Part shown: positions 44,978-53,070 of the stretch, one piece after another
How positions within the stretch are numbered: the first letter of the stretch is position 1
How the letters are laid out: each line of letters begins with the position of its first letter
Assembly: GCF_001020985.1 (NCBI RefSeq)
Contig: NZ_CP011542.1
Coordinates: 744,001 to 808,000, forward strand
Direction: 5' to 3'
Source: Corynebacterium mustelae
GTDB taxonomy: Bacteria > Actinomycetota > Actinomycetes > Mycobacteriales > Mycobacteriaceae
Length of the DNA: 64,000 bases
The notes under the pieces: model-generated
The model's input: the letters and a program-made list of their open reading frames with translations, nothing else
Told to the model about the DNA's origin: nothing
Database searches by the model: none
Made by a program: the position numbers and the translations under genes

Positions 44978-45991
44978 TTATTGCCGAATCCCAGTATCGG
45001 CATTGAAGTGGTGGGCGGATTGTGGATTAAAACTCAACATGATTTCTTGGTTAGGATCGAAGCGTTGATTGCCACGTAATTTAGCCACCAAGGTGGTGCC
45101 ATCACCAGTGGCGGCGTACACATAACTTTCCGCACCCAGCTCCTCAACTATGGCGACTCGGGCAGCAATGGCCGCCCACCCCGGTTGGGGGTGATTGACC
45201 ACGAGCATGTGTTCGGGGCGAACACCGATCGTGGTGAGCGTGCCGTTGACGGTAGCGGGGAACAAATTCATAGCTGGCGAACCGATAAACCCAGCAACAA
45301 ACGCGTTCGCTGGTGCGTCGTAAAGCTCCCGCGGGCTGGCTACCTGCTGCAATACCCCATCCTTAAGTACCGCCACCCGGTCGCCCATAGTCATCGCCTC
45401 AACCTGGTCGTGGGTGACATACACCGTGGTCACCCCCAGGCGACGTTGCAGCGCGGCAAGCTCCGTACGGGTCTGTACTCGAAGCTTCGCATCAAGATTC
45501 GACAGCGGTTCGTCCATCAAAAACACCTGTGGGTTACGCACGATCGCCCGCCCCATGGCGACGCGCTGGCGTTGACCACCGGAAAGATCCTTCGGCTTGC
45601 GCTCTAAAAGTTCCGAAAGCCCAAGAATCTCAGCCGCTTCTTCTACCTTGGCATCTATCTCCGATTTAGGTAATTTAGCTAGCTTTAACGGGTAACCAAT
45701 GTTTTTTCGCACGGTCATATGCGGGTAAAGCGCGTACGTCTGGAACACCATCGCGATATCACGTTGTGCGGGTTCCAAACCGGTGACATCGCGGTCGCCA
45801 ATCAGGATTTGTCCCTCCGTTACCGGCTCAAGCCCGGCCAATGCCCTAAGCGAGGTGGATTTTCCGCAGCCAGAGGGACCCACCAAGACCAAAAACTCAC
45901 CGTCGGCGATTTCCAAATTAAGCTTTTCGACGCTTGGTCGGGCTGCGCCGGGGTAGGTGATGGTGACATTAGCGAAAGTAACCTGTGCCAT
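44978..45991 (-). CDS. tusK: Trehalose-type ABC transporter ATPase (MsiK/UgpC-like)
   Basis: A 337-residue MalK-type ATPase: Walker A GPSGCGKST (residues ~36-44), signature LSGGQRQRVAMGRA, Walker B VFLMDEPLSNLDA, and a C-terminal OB-type regulatory region from ~residue 235. It lacks the long C-terminus of E. coli MalK. It energises TusFG. ATG 45991 is used; the upstream TTG at 46000 is less likely. Some relatives serve several sugar transporters, so a multitasking ATPase is possible. Confidence 0.9.
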   Translation of the reverse strand: MAQVTFANVTITYPGAARPSVEKLNLEIADGEFLVLVGPSGCGKSTSLRALAGLEPVTEGQILIGDRDVTGLEPAQRDIAMVFQTYALYPHMTVRKNIGYPLKLAKLPKSEIDAKVEEAAEILGLSELLERKPKDLSGGQRQRVAMGRAIVRNPQVFLMDEPLSNLDAKLRVQTRTELAALQRRLGVTTVYVTHDQVEAMTMGDRVAVLKDGVLQQVASPRELYDAPANAFVAGFIGSPAMNLFPATVNGTLTTIGVRPEHMLVVNHPQPGWAAIAARVAIVEELGAESYVYAATGDGTTLVAKLRGNQRFDPNQEIMLSFNPQSAHHFNADTGIRQ

Positions 45992-46140
45992 GGCTACCAA
46001 CCTAACAGCAGAAGGCAGAAATAGTGGAAGTTTTGCTTTTTCTAGTTCTGCCGGAAGAAGCCCTCGTATCCTGAATCCGCCCAGGCGGTCTATATGAGCA
46101 CCTGGTTAGATGGTTTCAACGATGTAGAGAACAACTAGCA

Positions 46141-47727
46141 CTAATTCACGCAGCGTGGACCGGTACCACCTGCATCAATGACAGGTGACAGATTTTCCTC
46201 TTCCAGCTTGGAGCCCGCCTGACCAACGGTCTTACTTGCCGCCGAAGATTGCGAGGTGGAGCTGGCGGCAGAGGTTGGAGTTCCGGTAGGGCCGTTGTAG
46301 TCTGCGGCGGTGACTACGGCGATGGTAGTTGCATCAAGGGAAGCACTTGCTGCTATGGGCAAACCACCGAGTTTTTGTGCGATGGCTAAGGCATCGGGAT
46401 TGGTGGTGTCAGCAGCAAGAACCTGGGATTGGAAGTAGAGGCCTTCCTGGGCATTGGTGGTATCCGCGATCCGGTATCCCGCTTCCGATAGGAAACCACC
46501 AACACTAGCGGCCAAACCGGAGGTAGTAGAAGCGTTAAGTACTAAAACCTCAACATTGGGGTTAACTGTTGGGCTCGTTGGGCTGGTCGGATCGGGTGCC
46601 AGGCTCGGCGGAGCCGGTGCAGGCGCGGTGCCTAGAAGTTCATTGAAATAGTCGTGTACTTCATCGACGTCGACGGTAACCACAGATTCACCGTAGTCGC
46701 CGACACCGTCGATGGAGGTCACCGGAATGGTATTGAACTTCACGTTTCCACCAGCGAGGTTCTGCAGCTGAATGGCGAAATTCATCACGTCCCAATCCTT
46801 GTCAATGGTGACTGACCGGGTAACGGCATCGCCAAGACTAGCTAGTTTTCCTGGAGAGGCCAGTGTGCCGGAGGAAAGAACCTTGGATACTAGTGAGGCC
46901 ATGAACGCCTGCTGGCGAACAATTCGGTCAAGGTCGCCCCGGGGTAGGCCATGCCGTTGCCGTACGAAAGCTAAACCCTGAGCGCCGTTAAGCGTTTGCA
47001 CACCAGATTTGAAGTCCGCGCCGGAATATTCGTCGAATACATCGTCGTTAAGGCATACCTCCACGCCACCAACGGCATCGGTGAGTAGCACGAAGCCGAG
47101 CAGACCAACCTCGGCATAATGGTCAACGGTAATTCCGGTGAGATCACTGACTGCCTGGATAAGGCCCTGGCGTCCGGCGTCTTTCGACTTTTCCTCTAAT
47201 TCGCGTTCATCAACGTTTCCAGTTTCAAATAATCGTTCTTTTTCGAAGGCTTTGTGATGGGAATAAACGCCATTGATTTTTAGATTCCCGATTGCGTCAT
47301 CGTGGACGTAAGTATCCCGTGGAATGGAAATCGCGGTGGCTGATGAGCCGTCATTAGGAATACGAATCACCATGATGGTGTCAGTATTATCAGCTTCTTC
47401 ATCACCGGCGTGTAAAAGGTCGATTTCCTCTTGCGTAAGGGGGTTACCCTGAGCATCGGTTCGAGAATCGGAACCAACCAGAAGAATGTCGGTGGCCCCG
47501 TCGGCAGCTTCTTTCAGCCCCTGGTCACCACCTAATTCCAAGGTGCCGGAGGATACGTTAGTGTCGATTCGGCCAACGGTCCAATAACCTACGCCGGAAA
47601 CCACCAGCACCAGGGCAGACAAAAATGACACCAGCGCTTTGACCGCAGCTGGACCCTGCTGATGGGTGTCGGGGCCGAGCTGCGGTCGCGCCTGAATGTC
47701 GCGCGTGTGGCGCTGATGTTCACTCAT
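46141..47727 (-). CDS. lcpA: LytR-CpsA-Psr (LCP) family arabinogalactan ligase
   Basis: A 528-residue LCP protein. A short cytoplasmic N-terminus precedes one membrane helix (residues ~31-50). The LCP domain (residues ~80-260) has DILLVGSDSRTD, SIPRDTYV and the acidic and Arg residues of the pyrophosphate-binding pocket (FVRQRHGLPRGDLDRIVRQQ). A C-terminal LytR_C domain (VEVLVLNASTTSGLAASVGG, residues ~395-414) follows. Corynebacterial LcpA ligates arabinogalactan to peptidoglycan. It is divergent from the rhamnosyltransferase wbbL, which makes the linkage unit. Confidence 0.9.
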   Translation of the reverse strand: MSEHQRHTRDIQARPQLGPDTHQQGPAAVKALVSFLSALVLVVSGVGYWTVGRIDTNVSSGTLELGGDQGLKEAADGATDILLVGSDSRTDAQGNPLTQEEIDLLHAGDEEADNTDTIMVIRIPNDGSSATAISIPRDTYVHDDAIGNLKINGVYSHHKAFEKERLFETGNVDERELEEKSKDAGRQGLIQAVSDLTGITVDHYAEVGLLGFVLLTDAVGGVEVCLNDDVFDEYSGADFKSGVQTLNGAQGLAFVRQRHGLPRGDLDRIVRQQAFMASLVSKVLSSGTLASPGKLASLGDAVTRSVTIDKDWDVMNFAIQLQNLAGGNVKFNTIPVTSIDGVGDYGESVVTVDVDEVHDYFNELLGTAPAPAPPSLAPDPTSPTSPTVNPNVEVLVLNASTTSGLAASVGGFLSEAGYRIADTTNAQEGLYFQSQVLAADTTNPDALAIAQKLGGLPIAASASLDATTIAVVTAADYNGPTGTPTSAASSTSQSSAASKTVGQAGSKLEEENLSPVIDAGGTGPRCVN

Positions 47728-47860
47728 TGGCTACCGGATTCTCCTTTTCGCCTAAGAATAACCGAAGTGTGTTTAAGAATATCTTGTTCTTCGACAGGAA
47801 ACACGTTGGTGGGAAGGTGTTAAAGAGACTTATAGCGCCTGACACAGTAAACTCGACGAG

Positions 47861-48769
47861 GTGAATAACGAGGTGAATACGCTAAAAAAGCCCATTGCTG
47901 TGATTACCGTGACCTACTCGCCGGGTGATTATCTCCGCAGCTTCTTAGATTCTGTGTCTCATGCCACAGTTTTGCCGACGCAGGTTTTTTTAGCTGATAA
48001 CGGTTCGACTGATGGGGTTCCTGAGAAAGCGGCAATGGAATACGACAATGTTGAGTTCTTAGCAACCGGCGGCAATGTTGGTTACGGAACGGCCATTAAT
48101 ATCGCAGCACGTAGGATAGCGTCGCTTATCGACGCGGGCGAGATTGATCCTAACTACTTCGTGATTTCTAATCCAGATGTTGTATTTGACCCAGGCAGTA
48201 TTGATGAAATGCTGGCGTGCGCGACGCGTTGGGCTGATCGCAATGTTGCAGATGTTGGTCCGTATATCAGGCAATCCGACGGCTCAGCCTATCCCTCAGC
48301 ACGAGCTATCCCAACGCTAAGGAACGGGATTGGGCATGCGCTGTTTTCGGGAATATGGCCGTCGAATCCATGGTCCCGCTCCTACCGAGATAATGCTGTG
48401 ATGGATGTTGAACGCACTGCAGGTTGGTTGTCTGGCTCCTGCCTTTTGGTCAAATGGGATGCTTTTAATGCCATCGGCGGTTTTGACGAGCGCTATTTCA
48501 TGTATATGGAGGATGTTGATCTTGGCGACCGATTTGGGCGAGCAGGCTTTTGCAATGTGTTTTGCCCAACTGCCCAGATCACTCACGCGGTGGGGCATTC
48601 TGCGGGTAAACATCCTGAGAAGATGCTGCCTGCTCATCATGAGTCGGCGTACCGGTTCCAGGCGGATCGTCATCCGTATTTTTGGCAAGTGCCGATTCGG
48701 GTAGCGCTAAAAGTGGGGCTTAAATTGCGTGCGGCTATCGTAGTTGCGCTGGCTAAGATGAAAAAATGA
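47861..48769 (+). CDS. wbbL: Family 2 glycosyltransferase, rhamnosyltransferase WbbL-like
   Basis: A 302-residue GT2 enzyme. AVITVTYSPGDYLRSFLDS starts the GT-A fold, ADNGSTDGVPEKA binds the nucleotide, and NPDVVFDPGS contains the metal-binding DxD-like position. RTAGWLSGSCLLVKWDAFNAIGGFDERYFMYMEDVDL (split over residues ~186-222) is typical of rhamnosyltransferases. WbbL adds L-rhamnose to GlcNAc-PP-decaprenol to form the arabinogalactan linker. GTG 47861 and GTG 47873 are both possible starts. Confidence 0.88.
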   Translation: MNNEVNTLKKPIAVITVTYSPGDYLRSFLDSVSHATVLPTQVFLADNGSTDGVPEKAAMEYDNVEFLATGGNVGYGTAINIAARRIASLIDAGEIDPNYFVISNPDVVFDPGSIDEMLACATRWADRNVADVGPYIRQSDGSAYPSARAIPTLRNGIGHALFSGIWPSNPWSRSYRDNAVMDVERTAGWLSGSCLLVKWDAFNAIGGFDERYFMYMEDVDLGDRFGRAGFCNVFCPTAQITHAVGHSAGKHPEKMLPAHHESAYRFQADRHPYFWQVPIRVALKVGLKLRAAIVVALAKMKK

Positions 48770-48839
48770 TTGAGAGACAGCCTATGCAGCTGTAATCGTT
48801 AAAACAAAAACTATCGATACACAAGCCAAGGAAAGACGA

Positions 48840-49928
48840 GTGAATACCCAGCACATGACATCTAACACTGATGCGGTTATTTTGGTCGGCGGTAAGGGAA
48901 CCAGATTGCGTCCGCTGACGGTTTCGACGCCCAAGCCGATGCTGCCCACCGCTGGTGTGCCATTCTTAAGTCACTTATTGGCGCGAATTAAAGCTGCCGG
49001 GATCACTCATGTGGTTTTGGGGACGTCATTTCATGCTGAGGTCTTTGAAGAATACTTCGGAAACGGTGAAGATTTAGGACTTGAAATCGAGTACGTCGTT
49101 GAGGAGGTTGCTCTTGGTACAGGTGGTGGTATCCGAAATGTCTATGACAAACTCCGTGGCGACACCGTCATGGTTTTCAACGGTGATGTCCTCGGCGGGA
49201 CGGATCTTAAAGGCATTCTCGCCGCCCACCAGGAAAAAGACGCGGATGTGACACTGCACTTGGTGCGTGTGCCCGATCCCCGTGCCTTTGGTTGTGTACC
49301 AACAGATGAGTCAGGGCGGGTGCAGGCGTTCTTGGAAAAGACCGAAGACCCACCGACGGACCAAATCAATGCAGGTTGCTATGTTTTTCGTCGGGAATTA
49401 ATAGCGGAGATACCCGCTGGCCGGGTGGTGTCAGTAGAGCGGGAAACTTTTCCGAAGTTATTGGAAGACGGACGCGCAGTCTACGGCTATGTTGATAATT
49501 CTTACTGGCGAGATATGGGCACTCCGGCGGATTTCGTCCGTGGTAGCTCTGATTTGGTGCGTGGTATTGCTCCTTCGCCATTACTGGTGGGGCGAACCGG
49601 TGAATCGTTGGTTCATGATTCGGCAATGGTTAAGGATGGCACGCTGCTATTGGGTGGTACGGTGATCGGTCGCGGCACGGAAGTTGGTCCAGGCTGTCGG
49701 TTGGATGATGTGGTGGTATTCGATGGGGTGACCATTGAACCGGGTGCAGTAATTGAGGACTCAATCATTGCACATGGTGCTCGCATCGGCGCGAATGCCC
49801 GAATTCGGGGGTGCGTTATTGGGGAGGGGGCGCATATTGGTGCCCGATGCGAATTGCGTGACGGTGCTCGGGTGTGGCCAGGAGTTGAGATTCCAGATAA
49901 CGGAATTCGCTTTAGCTCGGATGCTTGA
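48840..49928 (+). CDS. Mannose-1-phosphate guanylyltransferase / NDP-sugar pyrophosphorylase
   Basis: A 362-residue nucleotidyltransferase with AVILVGGKGTRLRPLTVSTPKPMLP (residues ~12-36, catalytic loop) and VFNGDVLGGTD (metal site). A C-terminal left-handed beta-helix of hexapeptide repeats runs from ~residue 255 (VIGRGTEVGPGCRLDDVVVF). The equivalent mycobacterial gene beside wbbL is a GDP-mannose pyrophosphorylase; corynebacterial copies have also been named rmlA2. The pmm and manA genes downstream make GDP-mannose production the more likely role. ATG 48855 is an alternative start. Confidence 0.87.
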   Translation: MNTQHMTSNTDAVILVGGKGTRLRPLTVSTPKPMLPTAGVPFLSHLLARIKAAGITHVVLGTSFHAEVFEEYFGNGEDLGLEIEYVVEEVALGTGGGIRNVYDKLRGDTVMVFNGDVLGGTDLKGILAAHQEKDADVTLHLVRVPDPRAFGCVPTDESGRVQAFLEKTEDPPTDQINAGCYVFRRELIAEIPAGRVVSVERETFPKLLEDGRAVYGYVDNSYWRDMGTPADFVRGSSDLVRGIAPSPLLVGRTGESLVHDSAMVKDGTLLLGGTVIGRGTEVGPGCRLDDVVVFDGVTIEPGAVIEDSIIAHGARIGANARIRGCVIGEGAHIGARCELRDGARVWPGVEIPDNGIRFSSDA

Positions 49929-49949
49929 GTATCTTAAATAAATCAAAAT

Positions 49950-49986
49950 ATCCGCTTGTCAGCACATATGCAGCAAGCGGATTTTT
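49950..49986 (+). terminator. Rho-independent terminator after the nucleotidyltransferase gene
   Basis: Arms ATCCGCTTG (49950-49958) and CAAGCGGAT (49974-49982), a 15-base loop and TTTTAAGTTTTTT form a classic terminator 22 bases after the stop. It ends the wbbL-pyrophosphorylase transcript. Confidence 0.92.
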
Positions 49987-50406
49987 AAGTTTTTTACAGG
50001 CTTTTGCGCTTGTTGCGCACGATTTTGACCATAACACTTCCATATTGTTACCCTTGCGTTATTTTTTGGGGGTATACACAACATATAGTACCCCCGCCAA
50101 GTACCCCGCTGAGTGACGCAATGTGAATGGAGTGACTGGTGTGATTAACCAACTGCGGAAATGAATTTTGCCCGGAAAAATCATTGCGTTTAGCTTGACG
50201 ACATATTGTGTTTACGTGTTGAATCGCAGGTGTGTAATTCGCAGAGTGATTCCCGCATCTCCCCTGTGGGGTTTAGCGGTACCGCATCATATAGATGTAA
50301 ATATCGCTATTGTCGCTAGGTGAGTACTTAAGTAAGTAAGTAAGTGCCTTGAACTTTTAACCTTGTAAGTGATAGGCAGAAGTAGCAACGAGGAGAGGAG
50401 TGTGGC
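49987..50406 (+). promoter_or_regulatory. Upstream region of whcD
   Basis: A ~420-base gene-free region before the WhiB gene. A 7-base inverted repeat GGGGGTA (50068-50074) / TACCCCC (50089-50095) spans an A/T-rich 14-base centre and could be a regulator site. Four tandem TAAG units occur near 50328-50345. WhiB-family promoters are usually heavily regulated; no specific factor is assigned. Confidence 0.5.
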
Positions 50407-50706
50407 GTGGATAACATGGCAAGTAACGCCGCGCCTCGCACTCGGTCAGCGCTTGCAATGACCCTTGATGACCTGTTTGGTGCAGTGGAGCAGGAGTGGC
50501 AAGAGCAAGCGTTATGTGCGCAGACCGACCCGGAAGCGTTCTTCCCCGAAAAGGGCGGTTCCACCCGTGAAGCTAAGCGTATCTGTCAGGCATGTTCCGT
50601 TAGGGATGAGTGCCTGGAATACGCGCTAGAACATGACGAGCGCTTCGGTATCTGGGGCGGCTTGTCAGAGCGTGAACGGCGCCGTTTGAAACGGGATATT
50701 GTGTAA
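50407..50706 (+). CDS. whcD: WhiB-family iron-sulfur transcription factor WhcD (WhiB2-like)
   Basis: A 99-residue WhiB protein. Four cluster Cys are present (ALCAQTD, then RICQACSVRDEC), followed by the WhiB turn GIWGGLSERERRRLKRD, which contacts sigma factor and DNA. Position between the GDP-mannose genes and DUF3499/pmm matches whcD of C. glutamicum and whiB2 of mycobacteria, which affect cell division. Possible starts are GTG 50407 and ATG 50416. Confidence 0.93.
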   Translation: MDNMASNAAPRTRSALAMTLDDLFGAVEQEWQEQALCAQTDPEAFFPEKGGSTREAKRICQACSVRDECLEYALEHDERFGIWGGLSERERRRLKRDIV

Positions 50707-50771
50707 TTCGACTATTGAGCTTGTAGCGCATCCATATGGGTGTGTAAGCGATGGTGGAAAGTCACATGGCT

Positions 50772-50817
50772 AATTCCAGTGTGTTGTCAGTCCTTCTGAC
50801 ATCGACTGGAATTTTTT
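50772..50817 (+). terminator. Rho-independent terminator after whcD
   Basis: Outer arms AATTCCAGT (50772-50780) and ACTGGAATT (50805-50813) enclose an inner GTCAG/CTGAC stem. TTTTTTCTTTCC follows. It lies about 65 bases after the whcD stop. Confidence 0.92.
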
Positions 50818-50907
50818 CTTTCCTATCTAAAGCATCGTTAGTTAAAACTAATGTGTTACACGAAAAATAAAAATTTTTGAAAATTTGTTTAGCAGTTGCA
50901 GAAAAAC

Positions 50908-51474
50908 TTACAACGGCCGAAAATTCGGGTCAATATCTTCAGGTGCTACATTCAGGTAGTGTGCAACAAGTTGCGCCAAAACCATCGCTAGTAGCTCTTG
51001 GCGTTCAGCGGAATCCCGGCAACGTTGTTCAATAGGCATCCGGAACAACACAATGCGGGCGCGGGTGGGGCGGCCATGTGAATCAATTCCTGCTTGTATG
51101 ACTCGGCCTAGTGGAACTGGACCATCGGCCACGATTTCTTCCGGGAATGAATCAACATCTGCATTTAGGCGCATCCGGGGAATGGTGTCCACCGCAATAT
51201 CGAGTTGACTTAAGTTATCCGCGAATCGGTGTTGGATGGGGGCATAGGCTTCTAATACTGCGGCATCAAAGATCTGGGTGCGGTTGCGAAAACGGGGAAC
51301 CTCAAAGGGAAGGATTGGTCCGCGTAATCCCCGTCCGTGTCGATCGCGTGGGCGTCGGTTTCGTCCACCGCTCATGCGATTCCGACCGGCCCCGTTACCT
51401 GGGGCTATATGGCTCACCTTGCCGCTTGGATCAGCAGAATTGTGGCCTAAGGGGGAGGAATCGTTTTCGCGCAT
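50908..51474 (-). CDS. Zincin-like (DUF1025) family protein lacking the HExxH motif
   Basis: A 188-residue protein with a long basic disordered N-terminus (residues 1-60). A domain resembling the metallopeptidase-like Zincin_1/DUF1025 family follows: PIQHRFADNLSQLDIAVDTI and IVLFRMPIEQRCRDSAERQE. Where active members carry HExGHxxG, this protein has AQLVAHYLNVAPEDID, so only one His remains and peptidase activity is unlikely. Actinobacterial relatives sit beside whiB2, as here. Divergent from the DUF3499 gene. Confidence 0.75.
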   Translation of the reverse strand: MRENDSSPLGHNSADPSGKVSHIAPGNGAGRNRMSGGRNRRPRDRHGRGLRGPILPFEVPRFRNRTQIFDAAVLEAYAPIQHRFADNLSQLDIAVDTIPRMRLNADVDSFPEEIVADGPVPLGRVIQAGIDSHGRPTRARIVLFRMPIEQRCRDSAERQELLAMVLAQLVAHYLNVAPEDIDPNFRPL

Positions 51475-51575
51475 ACTTGATAGCCTAAACTCTTGGTCCC
51501 AGACAGGGGGAACGTGGCGCGCCGAAGATGCCCTAGGTATCGAAAAACCTCATGATTGTGTCTAAACTTTGTTGC

Positions 51576-51950
51576 GTGAATCAGTTCCGTCGTTGTTCTC
51601 GTCCCGGTTGCGGCCAACCCGCCGTTGCGACGCTTACATATGCGTATGCACATTCCACCGCATTCATTGGGCCGCTGGTAAGCAACGACGATCCGCATAG
51701 TTGGGACCTGTGCGAACGGCACGCTTCTAAGATTACGCCGCCATTGGGGTGGGAATTATTGCGGGTAACTGAGGTTGAAGATGACGAAGATCTCACGGCC
51801 TTAGCCGAGGCGGTGCGAGAAGCTGGACAGACTACTTCGGGGCTCATGGAATCGGAAGAACATGTGCCCAATCACCCGGTACGTAGGCCACCGCACAAGA
51901 TAACTCGCCGGGCGCACTTGTCCGTCGTGCCCGACAACGATGATCAATAG
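51576..51950 (+). CDS. DUF3499 family protein
   Basis: A 124-residue protein. The N-terminus RRCSRPGCGQPAVATLTY and later LCERHASKITPPLGWEL supply paired Cys and Cys-x2-His residues suggesting a zinc site. It corresponds to the conserved actinobacterial DUF3499 protein next to whiB2/whcD. I use GTG 51576, where the family normally begins. A TAAACT -10-like element (51562-51567) eight bases upstream would give a leaderless mRNA. A longer in-frame start at 51552 is possible. Function unknown. Confidence 0.85.
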   Translation: MNQFRRCSRPGCGQPAVATLTYAYAHSTAFIGPLVSNDDPHSWDLCERHASKITPPLGWELLRVTEVEDDEDLTALAEAVREAGQTTSGLMESEEHVPNHPVRRPPHKITRRAHLSVVPDNDDQ

Positions 51951-52296
51951 AAAGCCCGACAACAAAGTGTTTCACACCACATCGTAGCGTGTAGTGACAA
52001 AACAACAGCATACTTTTAGCTTGTACGGTTCTAGTGCTGCATTTTCCGAGGGTTTCGTGGGAATTTGATATAACACCTAGCAGCTCGGTTACTATTTGCA
52101 GTGAGCCTTACGGATATAACGGGTTATTTTCACTTTGGGGAGATTGAGTCCCGAAAGGGGCAAGTGACTTATAATTTCGAGACCCTTGTGGGATATAGAG
52201 AGGAAACACGCGGCTGATTCGCCTGCGGAGATGCGGTGTCTTGTGGGGCACGCCATCCACCTGTCCGGTTATGCGTACCGCATCAAAAAGGTTCTG
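51951..52296. other. Gene-free spacer after DUF3499 gene
   Basis: A 346-base spacer in a convergent arrangement. A TATAAT occurs at 52170-52175 on the plus strand but no -35 or downstream plus-strand gene accompanies it. No terminator stem was identified. Confidence 0.4.
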
Positions 52297-52635
52297 CTAG
52301 TCTTTCAATTCATCCTCGTGGTAGATGTCTTCGTAGCCGTTATCATCAATGATGAATCTGTAGCCGTAGTCGAGACCAAGGTAGGGCAAGGCTTGCGGCA
52401 GCTTCTCAGCGAGGTGTTCGATGCATACTACATCATAAAAATCGGCGTCACCAGGATTCTCGCCGCAGTGGATGTACCAGGTGATTTCGTTCGGGTTGGT
52501 GGTTTTGGGAATAAGCCGTGCCCCATAGGTCGGAATTTTCCCGAGTGAAGACAGGGCGAGCGCAATACGGCTACCAGGGGCTGGAAACCTATTGACACAA
52601 CCGACGGAATCGCAGATTTCTTTGGGGGTTTTCAT
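52297..52635 (-). CDS. Imm33/DUF2185-like protein (orphan immunity-like)
   Basis: A 112-residue soluble acidic protein. The second half, ITWYIHCGENPGDADFYDVV, then EHLAEKLPQALPYLGLD, GYRFIIDDNGYED and a final acidic EDEL, follows the pattern of the Imm33-like DUF2185 family found as immunity proteins in polymorphic toxin loci. No toxin gene is next to it, so it is either an orphan or has another role. No ribosome site is apparent before ATG 52635, so the message may be leaderless. Confidence 0.65.
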   Translation of the reverse strand: MKTPKEICDSVGCVNRFPAPGSRIALALSSLGKIPTYGARLIPKTTNPNEITWYIHCGENPGDADFYDVVCIEHLAEKLPQALPYLGLDYGYRFIIDDNGYEDIYHEDELKD

Positions 52636-53070
52636 GCGTTCGACTTTAACAGCCCGTGGTAGGTGCTGCTGATGTTTTCCAGCTACCTATAGCCGATGCC
52701 GAATCTTAGTGTGGTACAAACGGGAATACGGGGCGCAGGCACTGTTTTTCTTCATCTTCTTCAGGGGATAGTAAGTGTTTTTGTGGAACACCTTTTACGA
52801 AAGCCGTAGAACACGTCTCTCAACCTATTACCATAAAACTCGTTTTGCGCAGTTTCGGGTCGGAATTTTGCTGAAGTTTTCTGTGGGTGTTTGATGTAGT
52901 AGCTGGGGAAAGGTCGCTGCTTAGTGCTGGGCTGTGGATAGTACGACTGAAAGAATTTGGTGGGAAGATAATGCATCTTTAACCACTGTGGGTGCGGGGA
53001 TTGCCGGGTGAACCGGGTAAAATCATTCCAGTTGTGGTTTATCAACTCTTTGGATACTTGTTAGGAAAAC
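52636..53070. promoter_or_regulatory. Divergent spacer upstream of pmm
   Basis: A 435-base spacer between divergent genes. It should hold the promoter of the pmm-TobH-manA group. Only a good ribosome site (AGGAAAAC before ATG 53071) could be identified. No gene or hairpin is supported. Confidence 0.45.

Noticed and set aside
52161..52200. Plus-strand promoter with TATAAT at 52170
   Set aside because: No -35 element at proper distance and no plus-strand gene until 53071.
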